Shown one piece after another: positions 37,601 through 48,300 of a stretch of DNA of 64,000 nucleotides. This DNA comes from Bacillus amyloliquefaciens DSM 7 = ATCC 23350 (GTDB lineage Bacteria; Bacillota; Bacilli; Bacillales; Bacillaceae). Under the pieces are notes generated by a model. The model made no database searches. It saw only the letters and a list, made by a program, of their open reading frames with translations, and had not been told where the DNA came from. The position numbers and the translations under genes were made by a program. The stretch lies in NCBI RefSeq assembly GCF_000196735.1, contig NC_014551.1:301501-365500 (forward strand), read 5' to 3'. How positions within the stretch are numbered: position 1 is the stretch's first letter; each line of letters starts with the position of its first letter.

Positions 37601-40600
37601 GGGCGCTGCCGATGCCTGATGTGACTGCAGCGAACGCCGTGTCATATACGGCGCCGCGCAATGAAACAGAACAAAAACTAACGGATATTTGGGCTGAGGT
37701 GCTGCAAATGGAGCGGGTTGGCATCCATGATCAGTTCTTTGAGATCGGAGGCCATTCGTTAGCGGGGATGAAACTGCTTGCTCTCATTCAGCAGACATTC
37801 GGCGTCCGGCTTACATTAAAGGATCTGTTCACTTCTCCGACGGCTGCGGGCCTGGCGAAGCTGATTGCCGGATCTGAACGGAAGGCGGCTGAGAGTATCA
37901 TGCCTGCTGCCGTGCGGGAAACGTATCCGGTTTCTTCACCGCAGAAGCGGATGTTCGTGCTTCAGCAGCTGGAAGGCGCTGAAACAAGCTATAACATGCC
38001 GTCTGTGCTGCGTTTAAAAGGAAAGCTTGATGCAGAAAAGCTGAAATCCGTCATGAAACAGCTGACAGAGCGCCATGAAGCCTTCAGAACGACGTTTGAC
38101 ATAAAGGATGGAGAAACGGTTCAGCGTATATGGGCCGAAGCTGATATTGACATGGAATATTACGAAGCCTCTGAGGAAGACGCTGAACAAATTATTCAGA
38201 GCTTTATCCGGCCGTTCCGCCTGGATCAGCTTCCTCTCGTCAGAACGGGCCTGGTCAAGCTGGCTGAACATGATCACCTGCTGTTGTTTGACATGCACCA
38301 TATCATTTCGGACGGCGCTTCCGTAGGCGTGCTGATAGATGAACTGTCCCGCTTATATGGCGGCGAAACGCTTGAGCCACTGCGGATTCATTATAAAGAC
38401 TATGCGGTATGGCAGCAGACATTTATTGAATCAGAGCAGTATCGCAAGCAGGAGGAGCATTGGCTTCGGGAGCTTGACGGCGAGCTTCCGGTATTGACGC
38501 TTCCGGCTGATTACAGCCGTCCTGCCGTGCAAACCTTTGAAGGAGACAAGCTGGTCTTTTCTCTGACGGAGAAGCAGACGTCGGCTCTTCGCAGTCTTGC
38601 GAAACAAACGGGTTCTACCATGTACATGGTGCTGCTGGCGTCATACAGCGCTTTTCTCTCAAAACTGAGCGGACAGCATGACATCATTGTCGGCTCACCG
38701 GTCGCGGGACGGTCACATGCGGATCTCGCAAACGTCATCGGCGTATTTGTGAATACACTCGCGCTTCGGACGTATCCGGAGGCGGACAAAACTTTCGCGG
38801 ATTATCTTGAAGAAGTGAAACAAACCGCATTACGTGCATTTGATGCACAGGATTATCCGCTTGAAGACCTGCTGCAAAAGGTTGAGGTGCAGCGTGATAC
38901 GAGCAGAAATCCGCTGTTTGATGCGGTATTCTCCATGCAAAACGCAAATGCGGAAGATCTGGTCATGGAAGGAATTGAGCTGAAGCATCATCCGTTTGAC
39001 AGAAAAACAGCCAAGTTTGATCTGACAATGACGGCCGATGACACAGACGGAGGCCTGACGTTTGTGCTTGAATATAACACCGCGCTGTTTAAACCGGAAA
39101 CGGCAGAGACATGGAAGCATTATTGGCTCCATCTGTTAGAAGCCGCAGCGGAAAATCCGGCTGCGAAGCTTTCCGAGCTTTCATTGGTGAATGAAACAGA
39201 AAAACAAGCCCTCCTTAACGCATGGAAAGGAAAAACGCTTTCCGTGCCGCGGGACAAAACGGTTCACCGTCTCTTTGAAGAAACGGCTGCCCGCCACACA
39301 GACCGCCCGGCCGTGGCATACAACGGCGTGAAATGGACGTACGGCGAGCTGAACGCAAGGGCGAACCGCATCGCCCGCATCCTCATGGATTGCGGTGTCA
39401 CGGCTGACGAACGGATCGGCATTTTGACGAAACCGTCCTTGGAAATGGCCGCGGGCGTACTCGGCGTCCTGAAAGCGGGCGCGGCATTTGTGCCGATTGA
39501 CCCGGACTATCCGGAAGAACGTATCAGCTACATTCTGCAGGACAGCGGCGCCAAGCTTCTTCTCACGCAGGAAGCGCTCGATGTGCCGGACGGCTACACC
39601 GGAGAAACGATTCTGCTTGACGGCAGCCGCTCGATTCTGAGCCTGCCGCTTGATGAAAATGATGAAGCGAACCCGCAGACAGAAACAACGGCGGATCACC
39701 TCGCTTATATGATTTACACGTCGGGAACGACCGGACAGCCGAAGGGTGTCATGGTCGAACACCATGCGCTCGTGAATCTGTGCTTCTGGCACCACGACGC
39801 ATTCGCCATGACGGCGGACGATAAGAGCGCCAAATACGCGGGCTTCGGTTTTGACGCCTCCATCTGGGAGATGTTCCCGACATGGACCATCGGCGCGGAG
39901 CTTCACGTCATTGACGAAGCGATCCGGCTGGATATCACCCGCTTAAATCACTATTTCCAAGAGCACGGCGTGACGATCACCTTCCTGCCGACGCAGCTGG
40001 CCGAACAGTTTATGGAGCTGGAAAATAGCTCTCTCCGCATGCTTCTCGTCGGAGGCGACAAGCTGAAGCGGGCGGTGAAACAGCCGTACACGATCGTCAA
40101 CAACTACGGCCCGACGGAAAACACCGTCGTCGCAACAAGCGGCGTGATCAATCCGGAGGAAGATTCGCTTTCAATCGGACGGGCGATTGCCAATACGAGA
40201 GCTTATATTCTCGGCGACGGCGATCAGGTGCAGCCGGAAGGCATTGCCGGTGAATTGTGCGTGGCAGGCCGCGGGCTTGCGCGCGGATACCTGAACCGTG
40301 AAGAAGAAACGGCGAAGCGGTTTACCGCCGATCCGTTTGTGCCCGGCGAGCGCATGTACCGGACCGGCGACCTCGTCAAATGGAACACGCAGTGCGGCAT
40401 CGAATACATCGGCCGCATCGACCAGCAGGTCAAAGTGCGCGGCTACCGGATCGAGCTTTCAGAAATTGAAGTCCGCCTCGCCCAGCTTGCGGGAGTTCAT
40501 GACGCAGCCGTGACAGCGGTGGAAGACAAAGCGGGCAATACCGCGCTTTGCGCCTATGTCGCGCCTCAGCAGACGGACATCGAAGCGCTCAAAGCGGCGT

Positions 40601-42378
40601 TGAAAGATACCCTTCCTGACTACATGGTGCCGGCGTTCTGGGTGGAGATGGACGAGCTTCCGGTCACCGCAAACGGAAAGATTGACAAAAAAGCCCTGCC
40701 GTCGCCGGACATTGAAGCGGGAAGCGCCGCGTACAAAGCGCCGGAAACGGAAATGGAGACGCTGCTTTCTGACATTTGGCAGGAAGTGCTCGGCCTTGAA
40801 CAGATCGGCGTAAGCGATAATTTCTTCACGCTCGGCGGCGACTCGATCAAAGGCATCCAAATGGCGAGCCGCCTGAACCAGCACGGCTACAAGCTGGAGA
40901 TGAAGGATCTCTTCCAGCACCCGACCATCGAAGAGCTCGTCTCCTATGTGGAGCGGACGGAAGGCAAGCAGGCCGATCAGGGCCCTGTCGAAGGCGAAGC
41001 GGACTTAACGCCGATCCAGCGCTGGTTCTTTGAGAAGAACTTTACGGACAAACACCACTGGAACCAATCCGTCATGCTTCATGCGAAAGACGGCTTTGAT
41101 CCGGCTGTAACAGAAAAAACATTACATGTACTGACGGCGCATCATGATGCGCTCCGGATGATTTATCGCGAGCAAAAACCGTATTACAGAGGGCTTGAGG
41201 ATGCCCCTGTTGAACTGAACGTCTTTGAGCTGAACGGACTTGCTGAAGATCATGAAGACCGTATCGAACGGGAAGCAGATCGTCTTCAAAGCAGTATTTC
41301 ACTGGAAACAGGACCTCTGCTGAAGGCCGGGCTCTTCCGGGCGGAAGACGGAGATCACCTTCTCCTTGCGATTCATCACTTAGTCGTAGACGGTGTATCT
41401 TGGCGGATTTTACTGGAGGACTTCACTTCCGTTTATACACAGCTGAAGCAAGGCAATGAACCGGCGCTGCCGCCGAAAACACATTCATTTGCGGAATTTG
41501 CTGAGAGAATCAAAGAATACGCAAATACGAAGGCGTTTCTGAAAGAAGCGGATTACTGGAAAGAGCTTGAGGAAAAAGAGGTATGCACTCAGCTCCCGAA
41601 AGACAGGCAGTCTTCTGATCAGCGCATGAAATATACAAGAACGGTCAGCTTCTCTCTGACAGCTGAACAAACTGAACAGCTGACGACAAATGTACATGAA
41701 GCCTACCATACGGAAATGAACGACATCCTGCTCACGGCGCTCGGACTGGCGCTGAAAGAGTGGACGGGTGAAGACACGATCGGCGTTCACTTGGAAGGCC
41801 ACGGGCGCGAGGACATTCTTGACGGCCTGAATATCACCCGGACGGTCGGGTGGTTTACGAGCATGTATCCGATGATCCTTGAGATGAAACACGCCGACGA
41901 TCTTTCATATCAGCTGAAACAAATGAAAGAAGACATCAGGCATATCCCGAACAAGGGAGTCGGTTACGGTATTCTGCGTTATGTAACGGCGCCTGAGCAT
42001 AAAGAGAATCTGTCGTTTGAGATTGATCCGGATATCAGCTTTAACTACTTAGGACAGTTTAATGAGATGTCGGATTCCGGCTTATTTACAAGGTCCGATA
42101 TGCCGTCAGGACAATCGCTGAGCCCTGACACGGAGAAGCCGAATGCGCTTGATATTGTCGGATTTATAGAAAATGGGCAGATGACGATGACGTTTGCCTA
42201 TCATTCTCTCGAATTTCATGAAAAAACCATTCAATCGTTCAGTGACAGCTTTAAAGGGCACCTTCTGGAAATCATAGATCATTGCCTGTCTCAAGACGGC
42301 CCTGAACTTACGCCTAGTGATCTTGGTGATGATGATCTGACGCTTGATGAACTTGATAAATTAATGGAAATTCTTTAA
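31624..42378 (+). CDS. srfAA: Surfactin synthetase SrfAA (modules 1-3: Glu-Leu-D-Leu)
   Basis: This 3584-residue NRPS adds the fatty-acyl chain and first three residues of surfactin. Domain order with key motifs: starter C1 (HHVISDG near residue 140), A1 (YTSGTTGRPKG near 603), T1 (GGHS, Ser about 1006), C2 (HHLISDG near 1186), A2 (YTSGTTGTPKG near 1655), T2 (Ser about 2045), C3 (HHIISDG near 2223), A3 (YTSGTTGQPKG near 2698), T3 of the GGDS type that precedes epimerases (Ser about 3074), and a C-terminal E domain (HHLVVDG near 3248). Pocket residues read by alignment are DAKDLGVVD (Glu), DAFMMGMVF (Leu) and DAWFLGNVV (Leu). The C1 without an upstream T is the lipo-initiation type. ATG follows GGGAGGCG. 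The A3-T3 part nearly repeats module 6 of SrfAB. Confidence 0.97.
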   Translation: MGITFYPLTNAQKRIWYTEKFYPHTSISNLAGFGKLISEDGVQAHFVEKAIQEFVRRHESMRIRLRLDDEGEPVQYVSEYRPLTIKHTDIRQAGCSADELSKWGRDEASKPLALYDQDLFRFSVHTISEKEVWFYVNVHHVISDGISMTILGNTITDIYLELSGGASENEAEIPSFIEHVLTEQEYVQSKRFKKDRDFWNGQFETVPELVSLKRSQADAGLDAKRFSQEIPHDLYGRIQSFCGEHKVSVLSLFQSALIAYLYKVTGRDDVVTGTFMGNRTNAKEKQMLGMFVSTVPVRTSVDGGQSFLEFVKGRMKDLMKILRHQKYPYNLLVNDLRASKSSLSRLFTVSLEYQVMQWQKKENLSFLTDPIFSGSGTNDISIHVKERWDTGKLTIDFDYRSDIFKAEEIKSVSERLITLIEDAISSPDRVIDELALLSDSEKEMLLKRASGNQVAYRKEMTIPALFEEKAKTLSDKPAVVYEGRTLSYRTLHDQSNRIAGRLLKAGISADSPVAVLLGRSERVIAAILGILKAGSAYVPIDPDFPADRIQYILEDSGAKAVLTEAGIQARETDAEWIDFDEAVQYEAAAEGVGTQSDRLAYIIYTSGTTGRPKGVMIEHRQVHHLVQSLQQEIYQCGEQTLRMALLAPFHFDASVKQIFASLLLGQTLYIVPKTTVTNGSALLDYYRQNRIEATDGTPAHLQMMVAAGDVSGIELRHMLIGGEGLSAAVAEQLLQLFHQTGRAPRLTNVYGPTETCVDASVHPVSADNGMMQQAAYVPIGKPLGNARLYILDKHKRLQPDGTAGELYIAGDGVGRGYLNLPDLTAEKFLQDPFSESGRMYRTGDMARWLPDGTIEYIGREDDQVKVRGYRIELGEIETVLRKAPGAAEAVVLARPDQQGSLDVCAYIVQEKGTEFHPAEYREYVSKHLPDYMVPAYFTKTDKIPLTPSGKADRKKLFALDVQAVSSSEYASPRNETEETLAVIWQEVLGMDKAGIYDHFFESGGHSLKAMTLLTKIHKQMGVEIPLQYLFEHPTIAALADYAASRNEGPAFSTIEPAEKQASYPLSLAQQRVYIASQFEDAGVGYNMPAAAMIEGALDREKLERAFSALISRHEALRTSFQSEDGTPRQVIHEQVPFHIEVIEAGGRTNEQVMKDFVRRFELEEAPLFRIGLQTLGHNRHMMLFDMHHLISDGVSISIMLKELADIYGGKQLPELSIQYKDYAVWQAERAEEGYKKERAYWKEVFSGELPVLQLLPDYPRPQVQSFEGDRVSVKLPKTLRERLQKLAEKNGATLYMVLLSAYYTLLSKYSGQEDIIVGTPSAGRHHSDTEGLIGMFVNTLALRSTVKQDQTFTGLLGHVRKQVLDAFSHQDYPFEWLTEELNVPRDMSRHPIFDTMFSLQNISDGIPEIGNLTLSLHETNFNIAKFDLTMQARETAEGVALDLDYCTKLFKRSTADRMLTHYVRLLESAAAQPEAKISEYDLLSEREALNQLQRFNPERTAYPKDQTIVQIFEEQAQKNPDRTALQFEGETLSYQQLNERANRLARHILSAGGSGKTAAVLCERSLDMIVSIMAVLKAGSAYVPIDPEHPVQRIQHFFRDSGASVLLTQRSLKPIAEKAGFQGVILLADDEESYEKDSHNLALPFDSKTIANLTYTSGTTGTPKGNIVTHANILRTVKNTNYLTVSEEDTVLGLSNYVFDAFMFDMFGSLLNGAKLVIVPKDTVLDMSRLSRVIKRENVSILMITTALFHLLVDMEPSCLTTLRKIMFGGERASVEHVKKALAAVGKGRLLHMYGPSESTVFATYHPVDVIEEDAISVPIGKPVSNTEIFIMNKAGRIQPAGIPGELCVSGEGLVEGYYNRPELTEEKFVKHPFKEGERMYKTGDLARWLPNGDIEFIGRIDHQVKIRGQRIELGEIEHQLQSHDQVQECIVLAVDQGAGDKLLCAYFVGLREISSRELREHTAKDLPAYMIPAVFIQMDELPLTGNGKIDRRALPMPDVTAANAVSYTAPRNETEQKLTDIWAEVLQMERVGIHDQFFEIGGHSLAGMKLLALIQQTFGVRLTLKDLFTSPTAAGLAKLIAGSERKAAESIMPAAVRETYPVSSPQKRMFVLQQLEGAETSYNMPSVLRLKGKLDAEKLKSVMKQLTERHEAFRTTFDIKDGETVQRIWAEADIDMEYYEASEEDAEQIIQSFIRPFRLDQLPLVRTGLVKLAEHDHLLLFDMHHIISDGASVGVLIDELSRLYGGETLEPLRIHYKDYAVWQQTFIESEQYRKQEEHWLRELDGELPVLTLPADYSRPAVQTFEGDKLVFSLTEKQTSALRSLAKQTGSTMYMVLLASYSAFLSKLSGQHDIIVGSPVAGRSHADLANVIGVFVNTLALRTYPEADKTFADYLEEVKQTALRAFDAQDYPLEDLLQKVEVQRDTSRNPLFDAVFSMQNANAEDLVMEGIELKHHPFDRKTAKFDLTMTADDTDGGLTFVLEYNTALFKPETAETWKHYWLHLLEAAAENPAAKLSELSLVNETEKQALLNAWKGKTLSVPRDKTVHRLFEETAARHTDRPAVAYNGVKWTYGELNARANRIARILMDCGVTADERIGILTKPSLEMAAGVLGVLKAGAAFVPIDPDYPEERISYILQDSGAKLLLTQEALDVPDGYTGETILLDGSRSILSLPLDENDEANPQTETTADHLAYMIYTSGTTGQPKGVMVEHHALVNLCFWHHDAFAMTADDKSAKYAGFGFDASIWEMFPTWTIGAELHVIDEAIRLDITRLNHYFQEHGVTITFLPTQLAEQFMELENSSLRMLLVGGDKLKRAVKQPYTIVNNYGPTENTVVATSGVINPEEDSLSIGRAIANTRAYILGDGDQVQPEGIAGELCVAGRGLARGYLNREEETAKRFTADPFVPGERMYRTGDLVKWNTQCGIEYIGRIDQQVKVRGYRIELSEIEVRLAQLAGVHDAAVTAVEDKAGNTALCAYVAPQQTDIEALKAALKDTLPDYMVPAFWVEMDELPVTANGKIDKKALPSPDIEAGSAAYKAPETEMETLLSDIWQEVLGLEQIGVSDNFFTLGGDSIKGIQMASRLNQHGYKLEMKDLFQHPTIEELVSYVERTEGKQADQGPVEGEADLTPIQRWFFEKNFTDKHHWNQSVMLHAKDGFDPAVTEKTLHVLTAHHDALRMIYREQKPYYRGLEDAPVELNVFELNGLAEDHEDRIEREADRLQSSISLETGPLLKAGLFRAEDGDHLLLAIHHLVVDGVSWRILLEDFTSVYTQLKQGNEPALPPKTHSFAEFAERIKEYANTKAFLKEADYWKELEEKEVCTQLPKDRQSSDQRMKYTRTVSFSLTAEQTEQLTTNVHEAYHTEMNDILLTALGLALKEWTGEDTIGVHLEGHGREDILDGLNITRTVGWFTSMYPMILEMKHADDLSYQLKQMKEDIRHIPNKGVGYGILRYVTAPEHKENLSFEIDPDISFNYLGQFNEMSDSGLFTRSDMPSGQSLSPDTEKPNALDIVGFIENGQMTMTFAYHSLEFHEKTIQSFSDSFKGHLLEIIDHCLSQDGPELTPSDLGDDDLTLDELDKLMEIL
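39204..41104 (+). repeat. Near-identical 1.9 kb repeat, copy in srfAA module 3
   Basis: From ACAAGCC before the A3 domain to the start of the E domain (FDP codons), 1901 bp align without gaps to 49971-51871 in srfAB. I count about 22 differences by eye, most of them in the first 640 bp and the last 250 bp. Positions 39838-40856 appear identical. It spans the whole A domain and the GGDS carrier domain. Confidence 0.92.
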
Positions 42379-42399
42379 CAGAAAAGGCAGAGGTGACTT

Positions 42400-45300
42400 A
42401 TGAGCAAAAAATCGATTCAAAAGGTGTATGCACTCACACCGATGCAGGAGGGAATGCTGTATCATGCGCTGCTTGATCCGCATTCTACCTCCTACTTCAC
42501 ACAATTAGAGCTTAGGATTCATGGATGCTTTCAGCTTGAGCTTTTTGAAAAAAGCGTCAATGAGCTGATCCGGACATATGACATCCTGCGTACGGTATTC
42601 GTGCACCAGCAGCTTCAAAAACCGCGCCAAGTCGTATTGGCGGAGCGGAAGACAAAGGTGCACTATGAAGATATCAGTCAATTAGATGAAGAACGGCAAA
42701 CCGAATATATAGAGCGCTATAAACGCGATGTGCAGCAGCAGGGTTTTCATCTGGCGAAGGATATTCTCTTTAAAGCGGCGGTATTCAGACTCAGTGAGAA
42801 GGAGCTGTATCTCGTCTGGAGCAATCATCATATCGTCATGGACGGCTGGAGTATGGGCGTTTTGATGAAAAGCCTGTTTCAAAACTATGAAGCGCTTCGT
42901 GCCGGCCGGCCCGCCGGGGGAAGCCAGGGCAAGCCTTACTCTGACTATATCAAATGGCTCGGAGGACGGGATTATGATGAGGCGGAACAATATTGGAGCA
43001 GCCGCTTGGCGGATTTCGAACAGCCGAGTCTGCTCCCGGGCCGTCTGGCATCAGAAAAGAAAGGCTACCAAAATGAAGAATATTCTTTTGTCTGGGATGA
43101 AGAGCTGGTCGCGCAAATTCAGCAGACCGCCAACCGGCATCAAGTCACGGGGCCTAACTTGTTTCAGGCCGTTTGGGGCGCGGTGCTCAGCAAATACAAC
43201 TATACAGACGATGTAGTGTTCGGAACTGTCGTATCAGGCCGTCCTTCAGAAATCAACGGCATTGAAACAATGGCCGGGCTGTTCATCAATACGATTCCCG
43301 TCAGAATCAAGATTGACAAAGAAGCATCCTTTTCTGACGTGATGACGGCAGTTCAGAAAAACGCAGTGGAAGCTGAGCGCTATGATTATGTGCCGCTCTA
43401 TGACATTCAAAAGCGCTCCGCTCTGGACGGCAGCCTCTTGAATCATTTGGTCGCGTTTGAAAATTATCCGCTGGACAAAGAGCTCGAAAACGGGGGCATG
43501 GAGGAAAGACTCGGATTTTCCATAAAAGTGGAACATGCTTTTGAGCAGACGAGCTTTGATTTCAATCTCATCGTTTATCCGGGAAAAACGTGGACTGTCA
43601 AAATCAAATACAACGGGGCGGCTTTCGCTCATGATGCCATCGAACGAACGGCGCATCATCTGACGCGCATGATGAAAGCGGCGGTCGGAACGCCTGATGC
43701 CCCCGTGCGGGATCTCGGCCTTGTTTCAGGCGAGGAAGAACGGCAGATTGTTGAAATATTCAATGATACGAAAACGGAGCTTCCAAAAGAGGAGGCCGTT
43801 CACCGTTTGTTTGAAGCACAAGCAAACCGGACGCCTGCAAGCATCGCGATAAAAGAAGATGGACACGAGTGGACTTACCGCGAAGTAAACGAAGCGGCCA
43901 ACCGTCTGGCGAGACATCTTGTCGGGAACGGACTGGAAAAAGGCCGGACCGCAGCTATTATGAATGACCGGTCTGCGGAAACCGTTATCGGAATGCTTGC
44001 CGTCTTAAAAGCAGGGGGCGCATATGTGCCGATTGATCCGGCATTTCCGGAGGACCGTCTCCGCTTCATGGCGGAAGACAGCTCGATTCAGCTCGTGCTG
44101 ACGGTTCAGGCTTATCAAGAACAAGCGGGCACATTGCAAGTTCCGGTCATCATGCTGGACGAAAGCACGGATGAAAAGGTAAGCGGAACAGACCTGAATC
44201 TCCCTTCAGGCGGAAACGATCTGGCGTATATCATGTATACATCCGGATCGACCGGCAAACCGAAAGGCGTCATGATTGAACACAGAAATATCATCAGGCT
44301 CGTCAAACATTCGAATTACGTGCCGGTTCATGAAGAAGACCGGATGGCGCAAACGGGAGCCGTCAGCTTTGATGCCGGAACCTTTGAAGTTTTCGGTGCA
44401 TTGCTGAACGGAGCTTCGCTGCACCCGGTTAAAAAAGAGACGCTGCTTGACGCCGGACAATTCGCTCAATTTCTTAAAGAGCAGCGGATCACGACAATGT
44501 GGCTGACATCTCCGCTGTTTAACCAGCTTGCCCAAAAGGATGCCGGTATGTTTAACACGCTCCGGCACCTCATCATCGGCGGGGACGCGCTTGTACCGCA
44601 TATCGTCAGCAAAGTAAGAAAGGCGTCACCGGAGCTCTCGCTTTGGAACGGCTACGGCCCGACGGAAAATACGACGTTTTCGACCAGTTTTCTCATTGAT
44701 CAGGACTATGAAGGTTCTGTCCCGATCGGTAAGCCGATCGGAAATTCCACTGCATACATTATGGACGAAAACCGCAATCTTCAGCCGATCGGCGCACCCG
44801 GTGAGCTGTGCGTCGGCGGAAGCGGAGTGGCAAGAGGCTATGTGAATCTGCCTGAATTAACGGAGAAACAATTTGTCTGTGATCCATTCAGACCGGATGA
44901 AATGATATACCGGACGGGCGACTTGGCGAAGTGGCTTCCGGACGGCACGATCGAGTTTCTCGGCAGAATTGACAATCAAGTAAAAGTCCGCGGTTTCAGA
45001 ATCGAGCTCGGCGAAATCGAGGCGAAAATCAGCCAGGCGGAGAATGTGACGGAATCTGCCGCTGTGATTCGGAAAAACAAAGCGGACGAAAATGAAATCT
45101 GCGCTTACTTTACAGCAGACCAAGCCCTTTCGCCGGAAGACTTGCGCAAAGCGCTTTCGGAATCACTTCCTGAATACATGATTCCCGCGCACTTCATCCA
45201 GATGAATCAGTTTCCGCTGACGGCGAACGGAAAAATTGATAAAAAGGCGCTGCCTGAGCCGCAGACTGAAGCCGTTCAAAAAGAATACGAAGCGCCGAAA

Positions 45301-48300
45301 ACGGAAGCGGAGCAGAAACTCGCGGACATTTGGGAAGGCATTCTTGGGGTAAAAGCGGGTGTGACTGACAATTTCTTCACGATTGGCGGACATTCTTTAA
45401 AAGCCATGATGATGACCGCTAAAATCCAGGAGCATTTTCAAAAAGAAGTGCCAATCAAAGTGTTATTTGAAAAGCCGACAATCCAGGAGCTTGCGCATTA
45501 TTTGCAGCATGAGAGCGAGGAGGAGCAGCAGTTTGAACCGATCCGACAAGCGCCTTATCAGAAGCATTATCCTGTTTCCTCAGCACAACGCAGGATGTAT
45601 ATCCTCAATCAGCTTGGGCAGGCCAGCACGAGCTACAACGTCCCTGCTGTACTTTTGCTGGAGGGATCGGTAGACAAAAACCGTCTTGAGGGGGCCATGC
45701 AGGCATTAATCAATCGGCATGAGACACTGCGTACATCGTTTGACATGGCGGATGGAGAAGTCGTGCAGACCATTCATAAAAATGTATCATTTGAGCTGGA
45801 AACCGCAGAGGTACGGGAAGAAGATGCGGAAGAGCTGACAAAAGCCTTTATCAGACCGTTTGCGCTCAATCGTGCGCCGCTCGTCCGTTCGAAGCTGATC
45901 CGGATTGAAGAAGATCGCTATCTTCTGCTGATTGACATGCACCACATTATTACGGACGGCAGCTCAATGGGCATTTTCATCGGTGATCTGGCGAAGCTTT
46001 ATCAAGGCACGGAGCTTGCGCCGCCAAAGATCCATTATAAAGATTTTTCAGTCTGGCAGCGTGAAAAAGCAAATCTCGATCAGCACGAAGCTTACTGGCT
46101 CGATAGGTTCAAAGGCGATCTGCCGGTGCTGGACCTGCCGCTTGATTTCCCGCGTCCTGCCGAGCGCAGTTTTGAAGGGGAACGCGTCATTTTCGGACTT
46201 GATAAGCAGGTGACGGCGCAGATTAAGACGTTGCTGGCTGATACGGATACGACGATGTATATGTTCTTGTTAGCCGCTTTTCAAGTGCTGCTCTCCAAAT
46301 ATTCAGGACAGGAAGATATTATAGTCGGATCTCCGGCAGCCGGAAGACAGCATCCTGATCTCCAAGAGGTGCCGGGCATGTTTGTCAACACAGTTGCGCT
46401 TCGGTCGCATCCTTCCGGCAAAAAAACGTTCAAGCAATTCCTGGACGAGGTGAAAACGGCGAGTCTGCAAGCTTTTGAGCATCAAAGCTATCCGCTTGAA
46501 GAATTAATTGAAAAACTGCCGTTAACGAGGGATACAAGCCGGAGTCCTCTGTTCAGCGTGTTATTTAATATGCAGAACATGGAGATCCCGTCTCTGCGGC
46601 TCGGTGATTTGCAGATTTCTTCATATTCCATGCATCATCATGTCGCTAAATTTGATCTTTCTTTAGAAGCGGCTGAACGCGGAGAAGAGGTCGGATTGAG
46701 CTTTGATTATGCGAAAGCCTTATTTGCGGATGAAACAATCCGCCGCTGGAGCACTCATTTTGTCAATCTGATTAAAGCCTGTGCCGAAAATCCGGATATT
46801 CAGCTGGCTGATGCAAGTCTGCTGTCTGCTTCTGAGCGGGAAGCGCTCCTTTCTGATGAAAAACGTACGGAAGCGGACCTGCCTGAAGGCACTTTTGTTT
46901 CGCTGTTTGAACGGCAAGCGCAAAAAACGCCTGATCTCACGGCGGTTGCAGGCGGAACAAGTCTGACATATCGCGAGCTCGATGAACAGTCGAACCGGTT
47001 TGCGCGCCACCTACAGTCCTGCGGAGCGGGCAGTGAGGACATCGTTGCCATTATGATGGATCGTTCGGCTGACTTAATTACCGCGATTCTCGGCGTCATG
47101 AAAGCCGGGGCTGCGTTTCTCCCGATTGATCCGGAAACGCCTGAAGAGAGAATCCGCTACTCTCTGGAAGACAGCGGGACGAAGCTTCTCGTTGTCAATG
47201 AGAGAAATATGACCGCGGCTGCCGTTTATAACGGAAAAACGGTCGTAATGGAAGACGGAGAATGGCGGAATGAAAGCGCTGATCGGCTCGAAACGGAGCC
47301 CGGCGCCGGTCAGCTTGCTTATATCATTTATACCTCGGGAACAACGGGCAAACCGAAAGGCGTCCAGCTGGAGCATCGCAATCTGGTCAATTATGTCACA
47401 TGGTTCAGCCGTGAAGCCGGTCTGACCGAAGCTGACAAATCCGTGCTGCTGTCTTCCTACGCATTTGATCTCGGATACACGGCCCTGTTCCCGATCCTTC
47501 AGGCGGGAGGCGAGCTGCACATTGTGCCGAAAGAGACGTACACCGCGCCTGATCAGCTTGGTGAGTATATAGAGAAAAACGGCATTACGTATATGAAGCT
47601 GACGCCGTCATTGTTCCATATGATCGTCAATACAGCCCGTTTTGCGGAAGAACGCCGTTTCAGCCCGCTTCGTTTAGTGGTGCTCGGCGGTGAAAAAATC
47701 ATTACGTCCGATGTCCGCAAGTTTCATGACGTATACGCCCATACGGATTTCATCAATCACTACGGGCCGACGGAAACGACGATCGGCGCCATTGCCGGGC
47801 GGATCAATATGGAGCGGCTTGATCAATATGAGCAGCGCCCCGTCATCGGCCGCCCGATCGCAAATACCGGTGCGCTTGTGCTGGACGGATCAATGCAGCT
47901 TGTTCCTTCGGGCGCAAGCGGTGAGCTTTATATCACCGGAAAGGGGCTTGCCAGAGGATATCTCCACCGTCCGCAACTGACGGCTGAGAAGTTTCTCCCC
48001 AATCCTTTTTCACCGGGCAGCCTGATGTACAAAACGGGAGATGTCGTCCGCAGGCTTTCTGACGGGACGATTGAATTTATCGGCCGTGCGGATGACCAGG
48101 TGAAAATCCGGGGCTACCGCATTGAATTAAAAGAGGTTGAAACCGTACTGTTAAGCATAAACGGCATTCAGGAGGCGGTCGTTCTCGCGGTCAGCGAAGG
48201 CGGGCTGCCGGAACTGTGCGCGTACTATAAGTCCGACAGCGACCTGAAAGGCTCCGAGCTTCGCAAACGGCTTTCCGAAACACTCCCGTCTCATATGCTT

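Noticed and set aside
39181-39906. 241-codon minus-strand frame, repeated at 49948-50673
   Set aside because: It is the reverse of the duplicated A domain in srfAA/srfAB. Its duplication follows from the NRPS repeat, and it has no start signals of its own.
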